From Hymenobacter sp. YC55 (GTDB lineage Bacteria; Bacteroidota; Bacteroidia; Cytophagales; Hymenobacteraceae), in the NCBI RefSeq assembly GCF_029433095.1, contig NZ_JARNTX010000001.1:2108001-2172000 (forward strand): 64,000 nt of DNA, given 5' to 3'. Below, piece after piece: positions 44,423 through 52,637 of this stretch. The notes beneath the pieces were generated by a model. It was not told the DNA's origin. It did no database searches and saw nothing but the letters and a program-made list of their open reading frames with translations. The position numbers and the translations under genes were made by a program. Each line of letters begins with the position of its first letter. Within the stretch, counting starts at the first letter, position 1.

Positions 44423-46018
44423 ATGGACATCAAGCAAGACGCGACGCTGGTTGAAGTGGTTAACGGCTACCTGGCCCCGGAGCATATCGATCAGCTGAGC
44501 ACCATAGTCGGCAAGAGCACCTCTGTCGTTGAAAAGGCATTGACCCAGGTAATTCCGTGGGTGATTCGCTTGCTTACCGAGCGAATGGCGCGGCCACAGG
44601 GAGCCGAAGCAGTGTGGCACCTTGCAAAGCAGGCGCAGGAACCTCAAGTACTAGCTCAGTTCAACAAGCTCGACATTGCCAGCTGGGGAGGCCGGGGTGT
44701 GGCTCTTATGCAAGACCTACTCAAGGACACCTATGATTCCACTACGTTCCGCATGTCAATCAAGGTGGGCCTGCCGCCGGCATCATTCAATCTGCTACTT
44801 GAAGTAGCTGTAGCCGCTGTAGTAGGTGGCCTCGGCCGTTACGCTGCCGAGCACAAGCTTGATGCCATGGGCTTACGCACTCGGCTACAGCAACAACCTC
44901 TCTCCGAATCCGAGTCTCAACCAACGCCAACCGAGCAGGTAACGCCAACTCCCAATCCAACAACTCGCCGCTCTATTCCGCCCCGTTCTCGGCAGCCGGC
45001 TCCTACATTTGAAGCGGGAGCAGGAGACTGGGCTAGCGTAGGCGGGGGCAGCATCTTTATACCAAAGCGACGCACCCTGGTTGGTTCGTATCTAAGCCAG
45101 TTGCCCTTCTGGAAATGGCCTCTTTTGCTGTTACCGGTTCTAGCGGTTGGCTATAGCTTGTTGAAATGGCTTCCCGCGGCCGACGAGTCTGCTTTGGCCG
45201 GACCGAATACGCCCGTGTCCTATACCACGGGCACCTCTTCCTCAACTAACTACGGCACCACCGAAACTGACCCTACGGCAGCCAGCCTCGGCGCGCAGAC
45301 ACCCCCTGGCCACTATGACGCCGCTACCGATACCTACATCTATAACACAGGACAACCGCTCATTATTACGCTGGCTGATGGCAGCACGCAACGGGTAGGC
45401 ATGAACTCGACCGAGTATCAGCTCTACCGCTTTCTGGCCGATGCTCACCGCCGCGCCGACTCCCTGAACCCGGCCACGGGCTGGATCAACGTCGACCGAG
45501 TGTATTTTAAATCGGGCGAGGCAACGCTTACCCCTGAGTCGCAGCAGCAGCTCACAAATCTGGCGGCCATACTGAAAACCTTTCCCCGTGCTAAAATTCT
45601 GTTTGGCGGCTACAGCGACAGCATCGGGGATGCGGCAAAGAACTTGCGCCTTAGCGATGCGCGGGCGCAGACCGCTATGCGCGCCCTTGCCGCGAAAGGG
45701 ATTTCGCAAGCCCGCCTGCAAGCTACCGGCTATGGGGAAGCCTACGCCGTTGCGTCCAATACCGCCCCAATAGGCCGCGCCCTCAATCGCCGCCTCAGCA
45801 TCAAGGTGATTTCCAAGTCAGGCCCTCTCCTACCAGAGCCGCTGAAAGCCAATACAGCTCTTGCGGCCGGCGCCGCTGCCCAAGGCGCAAAATCAACTCG
45901 TTCCACTGCTTCGCAGCAGTTCCGGCAGAAAAAGCCCCGGCAGCGCACTAAAGTAGGGCGTTGGATCAACAACGTCCGCCAGAAGTTTCGCTCGAAACGT
46001 AACCGCCAACAGGGATGA
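44423..46018 (+). CDS. DUF937 and OmpA-domain envelope protein
   Basis: A 531-residue protein. Residues 1-150 resemble DUF937 (helical, with VEKALTQVIPWVIRLL and a Gly-rich segment). A Pro/Thr/Ser-rich linker follows, then one membrane segment (about 230-250, WPLLLLPVLAVGYSLLKWLP). The periplasmic C-terminal domain is OmpA-like, about 350-465: VYFKSGEATLTPES, KILFGGYSDSIGD, LRLSDARAQTAMRALAAKGI and NRRLSIKVI. The OmpA domain should bind peptidoglycan. The C-terminus is very basic (RQKKPRQRTK). It resembles peptidoglycan-anchored stress proteins; its exact role is unknown. Confidence 0.85.
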   Translation: MDIKQDATLVEVVNGYLAPEHIDQLSTIVGKSTSVVEKALTQVIPWVIRLLTERMARPQGAEAVWHLAKQAQEPQVLAQFNKLDIASWGGRGVALMQDLLKDTYDSTTFRMSIKVGLPPASFNLLLEVAVAAVVGGLGRYAAEHKLDAMGLRTRLQQQPLSESESQPTPTEQVTPTPNPTTRRSIPPRSRQPAPTFEAGAGDWASVGGGSIFIPKRRTLVGSYLSQLPFWKWPLLLLPVLAVGYSLLKWLPAADESALAGPNTPVSYTTGTSSSTNYGTTETDPTAASLGAQTPPGHYDAATDTYIYNTGQPLIITLADGSTQRVGMNSTEYQLYRFLADAHRRADSLNPATGWINVDRVYFKSGEATLTPESQQQLTNLAAILKTFPRAKILFGGYSDSIGDAAKNLRLSDARAQTAMRALAAKGISQARLQATGYGEAYAVASNTAPIGRALNRRLSIKVISKSGPLLPEPLKANTALAAGAAAQGAKSTRSTASQQFRQKKPRQRTKVGRWINNVRQKFRSKRNRQQG

Positions 46019-46019
46019 C

Positions 46020-46073
46020 CTAGCCCATAAAAAACGCGCTGTTCTGTGGAACAGCGCGTTTTTTATGGGCTAG
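46020..46073. terminator. Bidirectional terminator, 24-bp perfect stem
   Basis: Arms 46020-46043 and 46050-46073 pair perfectly (CTAGCCCATAAAAAACGCGC and complement, plus TGTT/AACA). It separates the OmpA gene from the convergent HD gene. Confidence 0.9.
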
Positions 46074-46078
46074 ATTCG

Positions 46079-46756
46079 CTAGGCTTGTTGCTCGGCATTC
46101 ACGTCCTTGCCATCCCACTCGCGTAGAAATTGCGCCAAAAACTGCTCCATAAAAGCGTGGCGCTCCTCGGCTACTTTGCGAGCAGCGGGCGTATGCAGCC
46201 GTTCGCGCAGGTGCAGCAGTTTCTCATAGAAATGATTGACCGTAGGCGCAGTGTTTTTCTTGTAGCTCTCGAACGAGTCGTGTACCACGGGCAGTACGGC
46301 CGGATCGTGCAGCGGCCGGCCTTTGTGTCCCCCGTAGGCAAAGGCTCGTGCCACCCCGATAGCGCCAATGGCATCGAGCCGGTCGGCATCCTGTACCAGT
46401 TCACCTTCCACAGAGCTCATAGGAGTTGCTACGCCAAGACCCTTGAAACTGATTTCACGGATAATACGCTCCACGGCCTCGATAACGCTTTCCTCGGCTT
46501 GCTGGCTTTCCAGCCAGGCTCGCGAAGCCCGTGGCCCGGCTTCTTCATCCCCATCGTGAAACTTCCAATCGGCTACGTCGTGAAGCAGAGCCCCAAGCTC
46601 GGTAACGAGCGGATTGGCATGTGGCGTGTCGCGGGCGAGGGCACGAGCAACCTGCCATACCCGCCGAATGTGTTCCCAATCATGGCCTGATCCTTCGTGC
46701 AGAAATTTTTCGCGGACGAAATCGGCGGTACAGGTAATTAGAGCTTGATCGTTCAA
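46079..46756 (-). CDS. HD domain hydrolase, YedJ-like
   Basis: A 225-residue HD-superfamily phosphohydrolase. The metal site is complete: GSGHDWEHIRRVW near residue 22, LGALLHDVADWKFHDGDE near residue 52 and the later Asp in QDADRLDAIGAIG near residue 130. Relatives such as YedJ are predicted phosphohydrolases of small nucleotides; the substrate is unproven. There is no good ATG. I prefer TTG at 46756 (MNDQALITCTADF), because the alternative TTG at 46804 lies inside the terminator of kptA. The start is uncertain. Confidence 0.85.
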   Translation of the reverse strand: MNDQALITCTADFVREKFLHEGSGHDWEHIRRVWQVARALARDTPHANPLVTELGALLHDVADWKFHDGDEEAGPRASRAWLESQQAEESVIEAVERIIREISFKGLGVATPMSSVEGELVQDADRLDAIGAIGVARAFAYGGHKGRPLHDPAVLPVVHDSFESYKKNTAPTVNHFYEKLLHLRERLHTPAARKVAEERHAFMEQFLAQFLREWDGKDVNAEQQA

Positions 46757-46767
46757 GAGCAGCAAAG

Positions 46768-46819
46768 AAAAATACGGCCACCCCACCGTGGGGCGGCCCT
46801 GCAAAGCAACAGCTTTGCA
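46768..46819 (-). terminator. Terminator after kptA
   Basis: On the minus strand a stem CTGCAAAGC/GCTTTGCAG region (46800-46819) is followed by GGCC-CCCC/GGGG-GGCC (46776-46798) and then TATTTTT (46768-46774). It lies about 20 bp past the kptA stop. Confidence 0.65.
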
Positions 46820-46840
46820 GCGAAAAAACGGTCGTTCTTC

Positions 46841-47404
46841 CTATCCTCGTTTAGGGTGCTCCAGCTCGCGTAAGTACTGCGGAGGCACATGGTCGATAAG
46901 CCAAACCCCATTGCCAGACACATAGAATACATGGCCAGCAGCCTGCAGACGCGCTGCATCAACGGCCAATATAACCGCGGGGCCCCGCCGGTTGCCTACT
47001 CGCCGGGCTGTTTCTTGGTCGGGTGAGAGGTGCACGTGGTGGCGCTTCATCTTTTGAAGACCGTCGCGGAGAATAGCGGGCAAGGCTGCCGGCACCGTAC
47101 CATGGTAGAGTATGGCTGGTGGCGTTACGGGTACCAGTCCGAGGTCGACGGGCACGCTGTGGCCTTGTTGGGCACGAATACGGGTTCCATCGGCATCAAA
47201 AGCAAAGCGCTGTTTGTCACTATTGGTCACCAGCTCGTCTAGTTCGGAGCGGCTGATGGGTTGACCGTGACGAGCGGCGGCAGCTAGCAGTTCCTCTACC
47301 CCTACCCAACCGCCCTCCGCCAAGGTCAAATGAAGCGCTTCGGGGCGATGGCGCAGATGCAGACTCAAAAACTTACTAAGGCGCGTAGCGCGGGCAGAAT
47401 CCAT
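46841..47404 (-). CDS. kptA: RNA 2'-phosphotransferase (Tpt1/KptA family)
   Basis: KptA/Tpt1 removes an internal 2'-phosphate from RNA, passing it to NAD+ and releasing nicotinamide and ADP-ribose-1'',2''-cyclic phosphate. The 187-residue protein has all family blocks: LRHRPE (residues 17-22), GTRIRAQQGHS (73-83), LYHGT (99-103), GLQKMKRHHVHLS (115-127) and ARRVGNRRG (133-141). In fungi it finishes tRNA splicing; most bacteria with it have no known 2'-phosphate RNA, so its role is open. It lies 13 kb from the Thg1-like/kinase pair, which would be a second RNA-repair activity. Confidence 0.93.
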   Translation of the reverse strand: MDSARATRLSKFLSLHLRHRPEALHLTLAEGGWVGVEELLAAAARHGQPISRSELDELVTNSDKQRFAFDADGTRIRAQQGHSVPVDLGLVPVTPPAILYHGTVPAALPAILRDGLQKMKRHHVHLSPDQETARRVGNRRGPAVILAVDAARLQAAGHVFYVSGNGVWLIDHVPPQYLRELEHPKRG

Positions 47405-47504
47405 AAACTATTGGTTGAGTTAAAGCTCGGCATAACTATTCCAGGGTGGCTGAAGTACTGAAAGCTAACCTGTTTTCTTTTTTCAGATCTTATTTCCGCA
47501 CTAC

Positions 47505-48020
47505 ATGGCTACCTATAATCAACCTAACAACGGCTTAGACCCACTGGAAGACGACCTTAATGGCATGCCCAACGGAGGCAATATTACGGGCAACAATCAG
47601 TTTGGGGGCGAGAACCTCCCTCCCGACCACGACGACGCACTGCAGGGTGATACAGATTTCCAAGACCAAGGCACGGACTATAATCAGCAGCGACGCCACA
47701 GTGCCGCCAGCCCCAATGAGCCCTACGGCTCGGTTGGCCAAAGCTACGGTACAGGCCGCGCCGATTTCAACGGCGACGAAGACCGCGCCTACGACGAAAG
47801 CGGCACCCGCGGTGGCCTTGGTACCAGTGGTGGCCGCGAGGACCTCTCTGACCGCCAAGTAAACCCCGATACCAATGCCTTTCGCGGCGGCTACGGCGGC
47901 GGAGATTATAGCCAGCCCCGCCCAGATGAAGTTCAGAACATCGGCATGAACAGCCACAATCCAACGGCCTCCCCCAACCAAACTCAACTCGACGCTGACT
48001 CCGAGCAAAGTCAGGCGTAA
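47505..48020 (+). CDS. Hydrophilic, disordered hypothetical protein
   Basis: A 171-residue, Gly/Asn/Asp/Gln-rich protein without hydrophobic segments or recognisable domain (for example NQFGGENLPPDHDD, RGGYGGGDYSQPRPD). It is probably intrinsically disordered. Its composition recalls stress-related hydrophilins, but that is only an analogy. The start has a weak -7-like TATTTCCG at 47491-47498. A long stem-loop terminator follows. Confidence 0.6.
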   Translation: MATYNQPNNGLDPLEDDLNGMPNGGNITGNNQFGGENLPPDHDDALQGDTDFQDQGTDYNQQRRHSAASPNEPYGSVGQSYGTGRADFNGDEDRAYDESGTRGGLGTSGGREDLSDRQVNPDTNAFRGGYGGGDYSQPRPDEVQNIGMNSHNPTASPNQTQLDADSEQSQA

Positions 48021-48036
48021 CTTATCGTACTACACT

Positions 48037-48104
48037 GAAAAGAGAGAAGAGGAATTTGCGCTAGCCAGAGCAGCTGCCAGCGCGAATTCCTCTTCTCTCT
48101 TTTC
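48037..48104. terminator. Long stem-loop terminator
   Basis: Arms 48037-48062 and 48079-48104 pair at 25 of 26 positions (GAAAAGAGAGAAGAGG and complement, then GCGCT/AGCGC), with T-rich 3' side. It ends the disordered-protein gene and could act on both strands. Confidence 0.85.
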
Positions 48105-48136
48105 AACTTTGTCACTAACGAGGCTCTAGATGGGGA

Positions 48137-48409
48137 CTAACTAGGTATATCCAAGGCTTTTTGCACGCAACCAGCCACCAATCCTCGTCCTACACGCTCC
48201 TCCTCCTCGGGGTGTTCCAGCAAGTAGCGGTCCACTACGTAGCCAATGGCCTGCGACGGATTTAGCGCGTGCCATCCCAACCGACTGATGCACACATGCG
48301 CTGGGGCGTCTTGGAAGTAGCCCCGACGAAACTCAAACACAAGAGGGTCTGCGTTGGCGTTTACTAGTTTAACCGCCAGCGGGGATTGGGTATTAGACTG
48401 TATTTCCAT
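48137..48409 (-). CDS. Small hypothetical protein
   Basis: A 90-residue protein with no signal or membrane segment and no family I recognise. It starts MEIQSNTQSPLAVKLVN, has an acidic stretch (LLEHPEEEERVGRG) and a mix of beta and helix. ATG at 48409. Kept because it is flanked by a terminator on one side and has normal GC and codon use. Confidence 0.5.
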   Translation of the reverse strand: MEIQSNTQSPLAVKLVNANADPLVFEFRRGYFQDAPAHVCISRLGWHALNPSQAIGYVVDRYLLEHPEEEERVGRGLVAGCVQKALDIPS

Positions 48410-48733
48410 TCCTGTTGCATCGTCAAAATCAGAGCTTTTTCAGAAGCTTGTTGCGTTTTACGCACCGGATAGGCTAGTGACTATTCAAATGTGAACAGTT
48501 AAAAAGCATGTTGCAAGGGCTGAAGTACGGATTAACAATCGGTGCAACTACTGAATTTACTTGGTAGCTCGGCACGGTGCCGCCTACATTGCAGGATTGC
48601 TAAGCCTCTCTTACTTCTCGTGCATTACTAGAATAGGTGGCCTCCAGCATCATAGATACCGCACCTTTAGAGAACCAGGAGACGGCAACTAGAATTCTCT
48701 GTATTTCTGTCACTCCCCAACTAGCCCCTCGCG
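48410..48733. other. Intergenic region, no supported gene
   Basis: 324 bp with moderate GC. I see no gene, repeat or strong promoter box. Confidence 0.4.
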
Positions 48734-48853
48734 ATGAAACGCAACCGCACTAAACGCCGTCAACTCCGACAATGGCGGCGCCTGCTTCAACGCATAGCCT
48801 TACTCCTATTGCTGATTTTTGGCTTGCTTCTCTACTTCTACCTGCACAGGTAG
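48734..48853 (+). CDS. Tiny basic membrane protein
   Basis: A 39-residue frame (ATG 48734 to TAG 48853). Residues 1-20 are very basic (MKRNRTKRRQLRQWRRLLQR). Residues 21-36 are a single leucine-rich membrane segment (ALLLLLIFGLLLYFYL), ending HR. The basic-in, hydrophobic-out pattern is typical of a real small membrane protein, but length makes this uncertain. Function unknown. Confidence 0.45.
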   Translation: MKRNRTKRRQLRQWRRLLQRIALLLLLIFGLLLYFYLHR

Positions 48854-48958
48854 TGGTATTACTTGTACTTTATTTATGTTTTTGCACTTATTGAATTTAC
48901 ATAATTTATCTTGGACACACTAACACTACCGTGTACTTATGCCCCTAATTGGTCTTCT

Positions 48959-49483
48959 ATGAAGCTTTTTTCTACCTTGCTCTGCCTCCTTGCTCTACCC
49001 GCCGCCAACCTGTACGCACAAGATCAAGCCTCCAGCATTCAAAAATTAGACGAAACCTACGGATTTCGAGGCGCCCGATTCGAGACGGATACGTCTGCTT
49101 ATCGCGACTTAGCTTTGGCCGAGAAAGCGGGTCAGACTCGTTATTATCGCCGCACCGGAGAGTCTAAACAACTGGGTAGTGGCCAAATTGCTGATATTAC
49201 CTATGGCTTCTACAAAGGCAAACTCGCTGTGGTTATGCTGCAGACCAATGGTGCCAGCAATAGCCGTGCTGTATTGGCCGAACTCCAGCAACAGGCTGGT
49301 CCTGGCATTCGGCGGAGCCCTTACATGCAACGCTACGCTTGGAATGGCAAGCGCGTACACATGAGCTACGATGAAAATGCCATGAGCTCTGATGCTCTTA
49401 TTTTAATAACTTGTAAGAAACTCAAAGAACAAGAGTTGAAACAAGCACTACGTACGCCACGCCCCTTTCCAGCGGGCACCTAA
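48959..49483 (+). CDS. Secreted hypothetical protein
   Basis: A 174-residue protein with a signal peptide (MKLFSTLLCLLALPAANLYAQ) and a mature part without recognised domain. LDETYGFRGARFETD and YGFYKGKLAVVML suggest alternating strands. ATG 48959 begins the signal sequence. A -7-like TATCTTGG lies at 48907-48914. The role is unknown. Confidence 0.65.
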   Translation: MKLFSTLLCLLALPAANLYAQDQASSIQKLDETYGFRGARFETDTSAYRDLALAEKAGQTRYYRRTGESKQLGSGQIADITYGFYKGKLAVVMLQTNGASNSRAVLAELQQQAGPGIRRSPYMQRYAWNGKRVHMSYDENAMSSDALILITCKKLKEQELKQALRTPRPFPAGT

Positions 49484-49547
49484 GCGGGTACATCAGCAGC
49501 TAAACCAATAAACCAAGGTATAATTTTCAAGGCCGCATACTCCCCAA

Positions 49548-49964
49548 ATGCTTACTTTATCGTTACGCCTGTACTTTGAAAATCCCGTAGGTCGTATTCT
49601 CGAGCACCCTGATGGGTACGCCGTGGTCCAGTACAAAGCCGGTCCTCGTCAGCTAGATCATCTGCAGGCTTTTCTTACGCATGCTGGGCGCCTGTTGCAA
49701 TTACGCGGTTGGCATAAGCTTTTAGGTGATCAACGTCTGATGGCACCTTTCAATGATACTGAGCGCTCTTGGATTATGGAGTACTGGCTTGATCGTAAGG
49801 ACAAGGAAGCGCACCCACTCTACGGAGCAGTTCTCTTGCCTGATGATGTATTTGCCCGATTATCCGTTAGCCAGATTATGCTAGAGGCTAAAGCTGCATC
49901 CATGACGTATCGATTATTCCAGGAATTAGAAGAGGCGGAAGCTTGGCTACGCCAACTAGACTAG
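49548..49964 (+). CDS. STAS-like hypothetical protein
   Basis: A 138-residue protein that resembles a STAS/SpoIIAA-like family expanded in Hymenobacter. The signs are FENPVGRILEHPDGYAVVQY at the start, LGDQRLMAPFNDTERSWIMEYW in the middle (the DNRRM-like segment), and VFARLSVSQIMLE near the end. Such proteins are thought to be regulatory; no partner is visible here. The identification rests on my memory of the family pattern. Confidence 0.6.
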   Translation: MLTLSLRLYFENPVGRILEHPDGYAVVQYKAGPRQLDHLQAFLTHAGRLLQLRGWHKLLGDQRLMAPFNDTERSWIMEYWLDRKDKEAHPLYGAVLLPDDVFARLSVSQIMLEAKAASMTYRLFQELEEAEAWLRQLD

Positions 49965-50109
49965 CTGATGCTAGTCTAGTTCTAGTAAAAAGCTACAAGC
50001 TGGAACCCTGAGAGGCCTAATCCTCTCGGACGTTGCCTTGAAGACCACAATTTTTAAGTCTGAACCTTAGGCACTTTCAGGTTTGCGGCTAGAAAAGTTT
50101 GCAAATCGA

Positions 50110-50140
50110 TTTGAAAAACCCATTTGCCCGCGTAGTTTTG
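50110..50140 (+). promoter_or_regulatory. Promoter of the tRNA-Thr gene
   Basis: TTTG (50110-50113), a 19-bp spacer and TAGTTTTG (50133-50140) match the Bacteroidota consensus exactly. The mature tRNA begins 12 bp after the -7 box. Confidence 0.8.
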
Positions 50141-50152
50141 CACCACTTCAAC

Positions 50153-50225
<73 letters not shown>

Positions 50226-50237
50226 CTTGAATTTGCA

Positions 50238-50274
50238 AACGCCCTGTAAGTCTTTGATTTACAGGGCGTTTTTT
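50238..50274 (+). terminator. Terminator of the tRNA-Thr gene
   Basis: Arms 50238-50249 and 50259-50270 (AACGCCCTGTAA and complement) followed by TTTT. It lies 13 bp past the tRNA. Confidence 0.88.
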
Positions 50275-50413
50275 GTTGGTGTAACTCAAAGCTTAAACTA
50301 GGTTGTACTACATACTAGTTACTTTTAAAGGCTTGACACACAAGAAAATTTGATCCGCGAATCAAATTGCTCGTCTTCTGGTAAAATAACTGCCAGGCTC
50401 TAATTTGTCTCGC

Positions 50414-50674
50414 ATGAAACACTCTCCCTCTCTTGCCATCTGGCTCAGCTTGGGCGCGGTCTTCTTGGGCCTGCTGACCACCTTTATTTCTTTGTGGGCC
50501 AGCCAGCGCAAAAAAGAAGCGGACCGCCGGAAGCAACCAGGCCCACTATGCCGGGACAAGACCAATTGCCGAAGTAAGAGAAACCGGCTTGAGCAGGACA
50601 GCTTATCGATATATCTTCAATGGAACCTTGCTCAACGGCCTACACTGCAAAGGCTGGCACAACGACCCTATTGA
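50414..50674 (+). CDS. Small membrane protein, possibly frameshifted
   Basis: An 86-residue frame: MKHSPSLAIWLSLGAVFLGL is one membrane segment, followed by a basic stretch (SQRKKEADRRKQ). After about codon 45 the sequence becomes odd (Cys and Arg-rich). Another frame, about 50550-50711, reads as more ordinary protein (AEVRETGLSRTAYRYIFNGT), so the gene may be broken by a frameshift near 50545. The first 40 residues are the best-supported part. No family recognised. Confidence 0.4.
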   Translation: MKHSPSLAIWLSLGAVFLGLLTTFISLWASQRKKEADRRKQPGPLCRDKTNCRSKRNRLEQDSLSIYLQWNLAQRPTLQRLAQRPY

Positions 50675-50926
50675 TGGGTACAGGCCGCGGCCTCGCCTAC
50701 GCGCAGCCTGAAGATGCCTTGCTACAAAACCGTGCTAGCTCCCTCATAGCCAAGGTTACTTGCTACTAGCGTGTACTTATTAGGTCAAACATTAACACCA
50801 GAAGAACCACATAACTATGCAGAAAGAGTTGTGGGCAATGCTTTCTGAGTTGCTGGCAGGATGGTAAATACGCTTGTTTGAGCGGTAAGATTGGTTGACT
50901 ACGCTCTTTCCAGTAGCTTAACGGCT

Positions 50927-51277
50927 ATGAAACGACTTATAATTCTATCAGGGCTGGCCGTAGCGGCTTGTGGTCAGGCTGAAAAGTTCCGCTACCCAGT
51001 GGTGGTAACAGCCGACAAAGCTGCAATTTATGCGCAACCCGATACCTCTGCAGACACCAGAATTATGTTTGCAAAGCGCGGCGACACTCTGGACCTGAAA
51101 GCTGGCGCCGTCAATGGCCTCTACACCGTCGCTCCTAAGCCGGGGGGCGAACTGTTCCCCAAGCACAGCTCTAAAGGCTTTATTGACACAAAGTATCTGC
51201 AAGTCCCAGATACCACTCTTCGCGCTGCCGAAGACCCGGGTTTCCCTCGAGGCTCCCGAGCAGCCCAGAAGAACTAA
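50927..51277 (+). CDS. Small lipoprotein with SH3-like segment
   Basis: A 116-residue product. The signal peptide ends with lipobox AVAACG. The mature part (YPVVVTADKAAIYAQPDTSA, GDTLDLKAGAVNGLYTV) resembles a bacterial SH3-like domain, which often binds cell-wall peptides. ATG 50927 begins the signal; an earlier in-frame start lies upstream at 50891. The SH3 call is an inference from the beta-strand and valine/alanine pattern. Confidence 0.6.
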   Translation: MKRLIILSGLAVAACGQAEKFRYPVVVTADKAAIYAQPDTSADTRIMFAKRGDTLDLKAGAVNGLYTVAPKPGGELFPKHSSKGFIDTKYLQVPDTTLRAAEDPGFPRGSRAAQKN

Positions 51278-51419
51278 GCAGCCTCGACAACAGGGTTAGG
51301 CTAAAGCGCAGTACGATGGAGCCGACACGTGCTTTCGTGCCGCGTTAATATTCATGCGAAACGTTTATTGGACCTTCTATTAGGTAGCTAGTTCGAAGAG
51401 ACTTCGGGCTAGCTATTAT

Positions 51420-51923
51420 TTATTTTACTCGAACGTACTTCTCAATGATAATGCGGTTCACTCCGGCCTGCTCAACTTGCTCTTGGCCTTGCTGGATGAG
51501 CGTGTCACCCTTGATGGTTACAGTAAAAGAAAACGAATTTCCTTCCCACTCACGGGCACTGCAATAGTCTAGTTGTTCGGTATACTTATCGTTGCGCAAG
51601 GAATACCGACCGCCGCCCGCCACGAATACAGCTGAATCCTTACCTTTTTGCAGGTCGTGCTGCAAAAAGGCAAAATGCGTATCGTTGATAATCTTGATAA
51701 ACGACTGCTTACGCGTCTGATCAACAACTGCTGTATCTCCCTTTGCAATTGTCGTGGCTCTTACTAGCTGCCAGGTACCAACGAGCGGATTGTTGGCCGG
51801 TTTTAATTCTTTGTGTTCACTACATGCAACTAAGAAAACGCAAATTGCTAAGAGGCTGCCGTTTAATCTCAGGCGCTTAGGCCTACGTTTCTGAATCTGC
51901 TGCTCGCTTTTTGCTGGTTGCAT
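51420..51923 (-). CDS. Lipocalin-like lipoprotein
   Basis: A 167-residue protein with a basic start and a hydrophobic stretch ending in the lipobox FLVACS. The mature part (NPLVGTWQLVRATTIAKGD, AFLQHDLQKG, FVAGGGRYSLRNDKYTEQLDYC) has the W-x-L lipocalin-like / DUF4488-type pattern found widely in Bacteroidota. Probably envelope-anchored; ligand unknown. I use Met at 51923; the frame is open 14 codons earlier. Confidence 0.65.
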   Translation of the reverse strand: MQPAKSEQQIQKRRPKRLRLNGSLLAICVFLVACSEHKELKPANNPLVGTWQLVRATTIAKGDTAVVDQTRKQSFIKIINDTHFAFLQHDLQKGKDSAVFVAGGGRYSLRNDKYTEQLDYCSAREWEGNSFSFTVTIKGDTLIQQGQEQVEQAGVNRIIIEKYVRVK

Positions 51924-52014
51924 ACCTGTTCTGGCAACAAAGTAACTGATGCCGAAAGGTAACAATCAGCTTGTTTCATTTGCTAAAGCTGCGCAATATT
52001 CTCCTTCAAATACT

Positions 52015-52521
52015 TCAAGCGAAGTAAGTGCGCAGCACCCATGCCATACGCTCATGATTGGCCCGCAACTCGGCACGCTGTGTATCTGAAAGGGGCTGGG
52101 TTACGTCCGCGCTCAGTATAGCCAAGCAGCGGGCGTGGTCATCGAGTAGGGACGACGCTAGGATGGGAATACTCTCAAGGGGTTGAATTGTTAGAGGACG
52201 GGGCTCACTCAACAATTCGCGCAAAGACGCTACCGGGTGCAGTAATAAGTCCAGCCAGGCAGCAATTTCTGATAACTCCCTCCCTACCGCGTCAAGTATA
52301 GCAGTTGTCCACCGCCGGTTAGCCAACGGAGTGGCCTTGGCTGCGCTGGGTTCGGCAACGCTGGCTACTATCCGAAATACGTTGCTTGAAACGCAGCCGC
52401 TCCACGGCGAATAGTTCTGTGTTGGCGCCGTATGTTCTTTTTGCAAAGAAATAGGGTTTTCTATCGAAACACATGGCGGCCGATCTAAGCCGGGATTGGA
52501 AGTAGTGCGTGCGATGTGCAT
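52015..52521 (-). CDS. Hypothetical protein
   Basis: A 168-residue protein I do not recognise. The N-terminal 65 residues are mixed and Pro/Ser-rich; the C-terminal half is helical and amphipathic (LSEIAAWLDLLLHPVASLRELL, DTQRAELRANHERMAWVLRTY). No signal peptide. It overlaps a shorter frame with no better features. It lies between the lipocalin-like gene and the TetR gene, all on the minus strand. Confidence 0.45.
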   Translation of the reverse strand: MHIARTTSNPGLDRPPCVSIENPISLQKEHTAPTQNYSPWSGCVSSNVFRIVASVAEPSAAKATPLANRRWTTAILDAVGRELSEIAAWLDLLLHPVASLRELLSEPRPLTIQPLESIPILASSLLDDHARCLAILSADVTQPLSDTQRAELRANHERMAWVLRTYFA

Positions 52522-52637
52522 AAACCAAATGATAAGCTCAACGGCAGGTGCTAGGAAAATTAAAGCTCTTCGTTACAGAAGTTTAAGATCATACAACAAT
52601 TTCAAACATTTGTTTGAATATAGACCAAAATTAGAAC

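Noticed and set aside
46757..46804. Extended N-terminus of the HD hydrolase from a TTG at 46804
   Set aside because: It would start inside the terminator of kptA and add residues unlike the family; the TTG at 46756 fits better.
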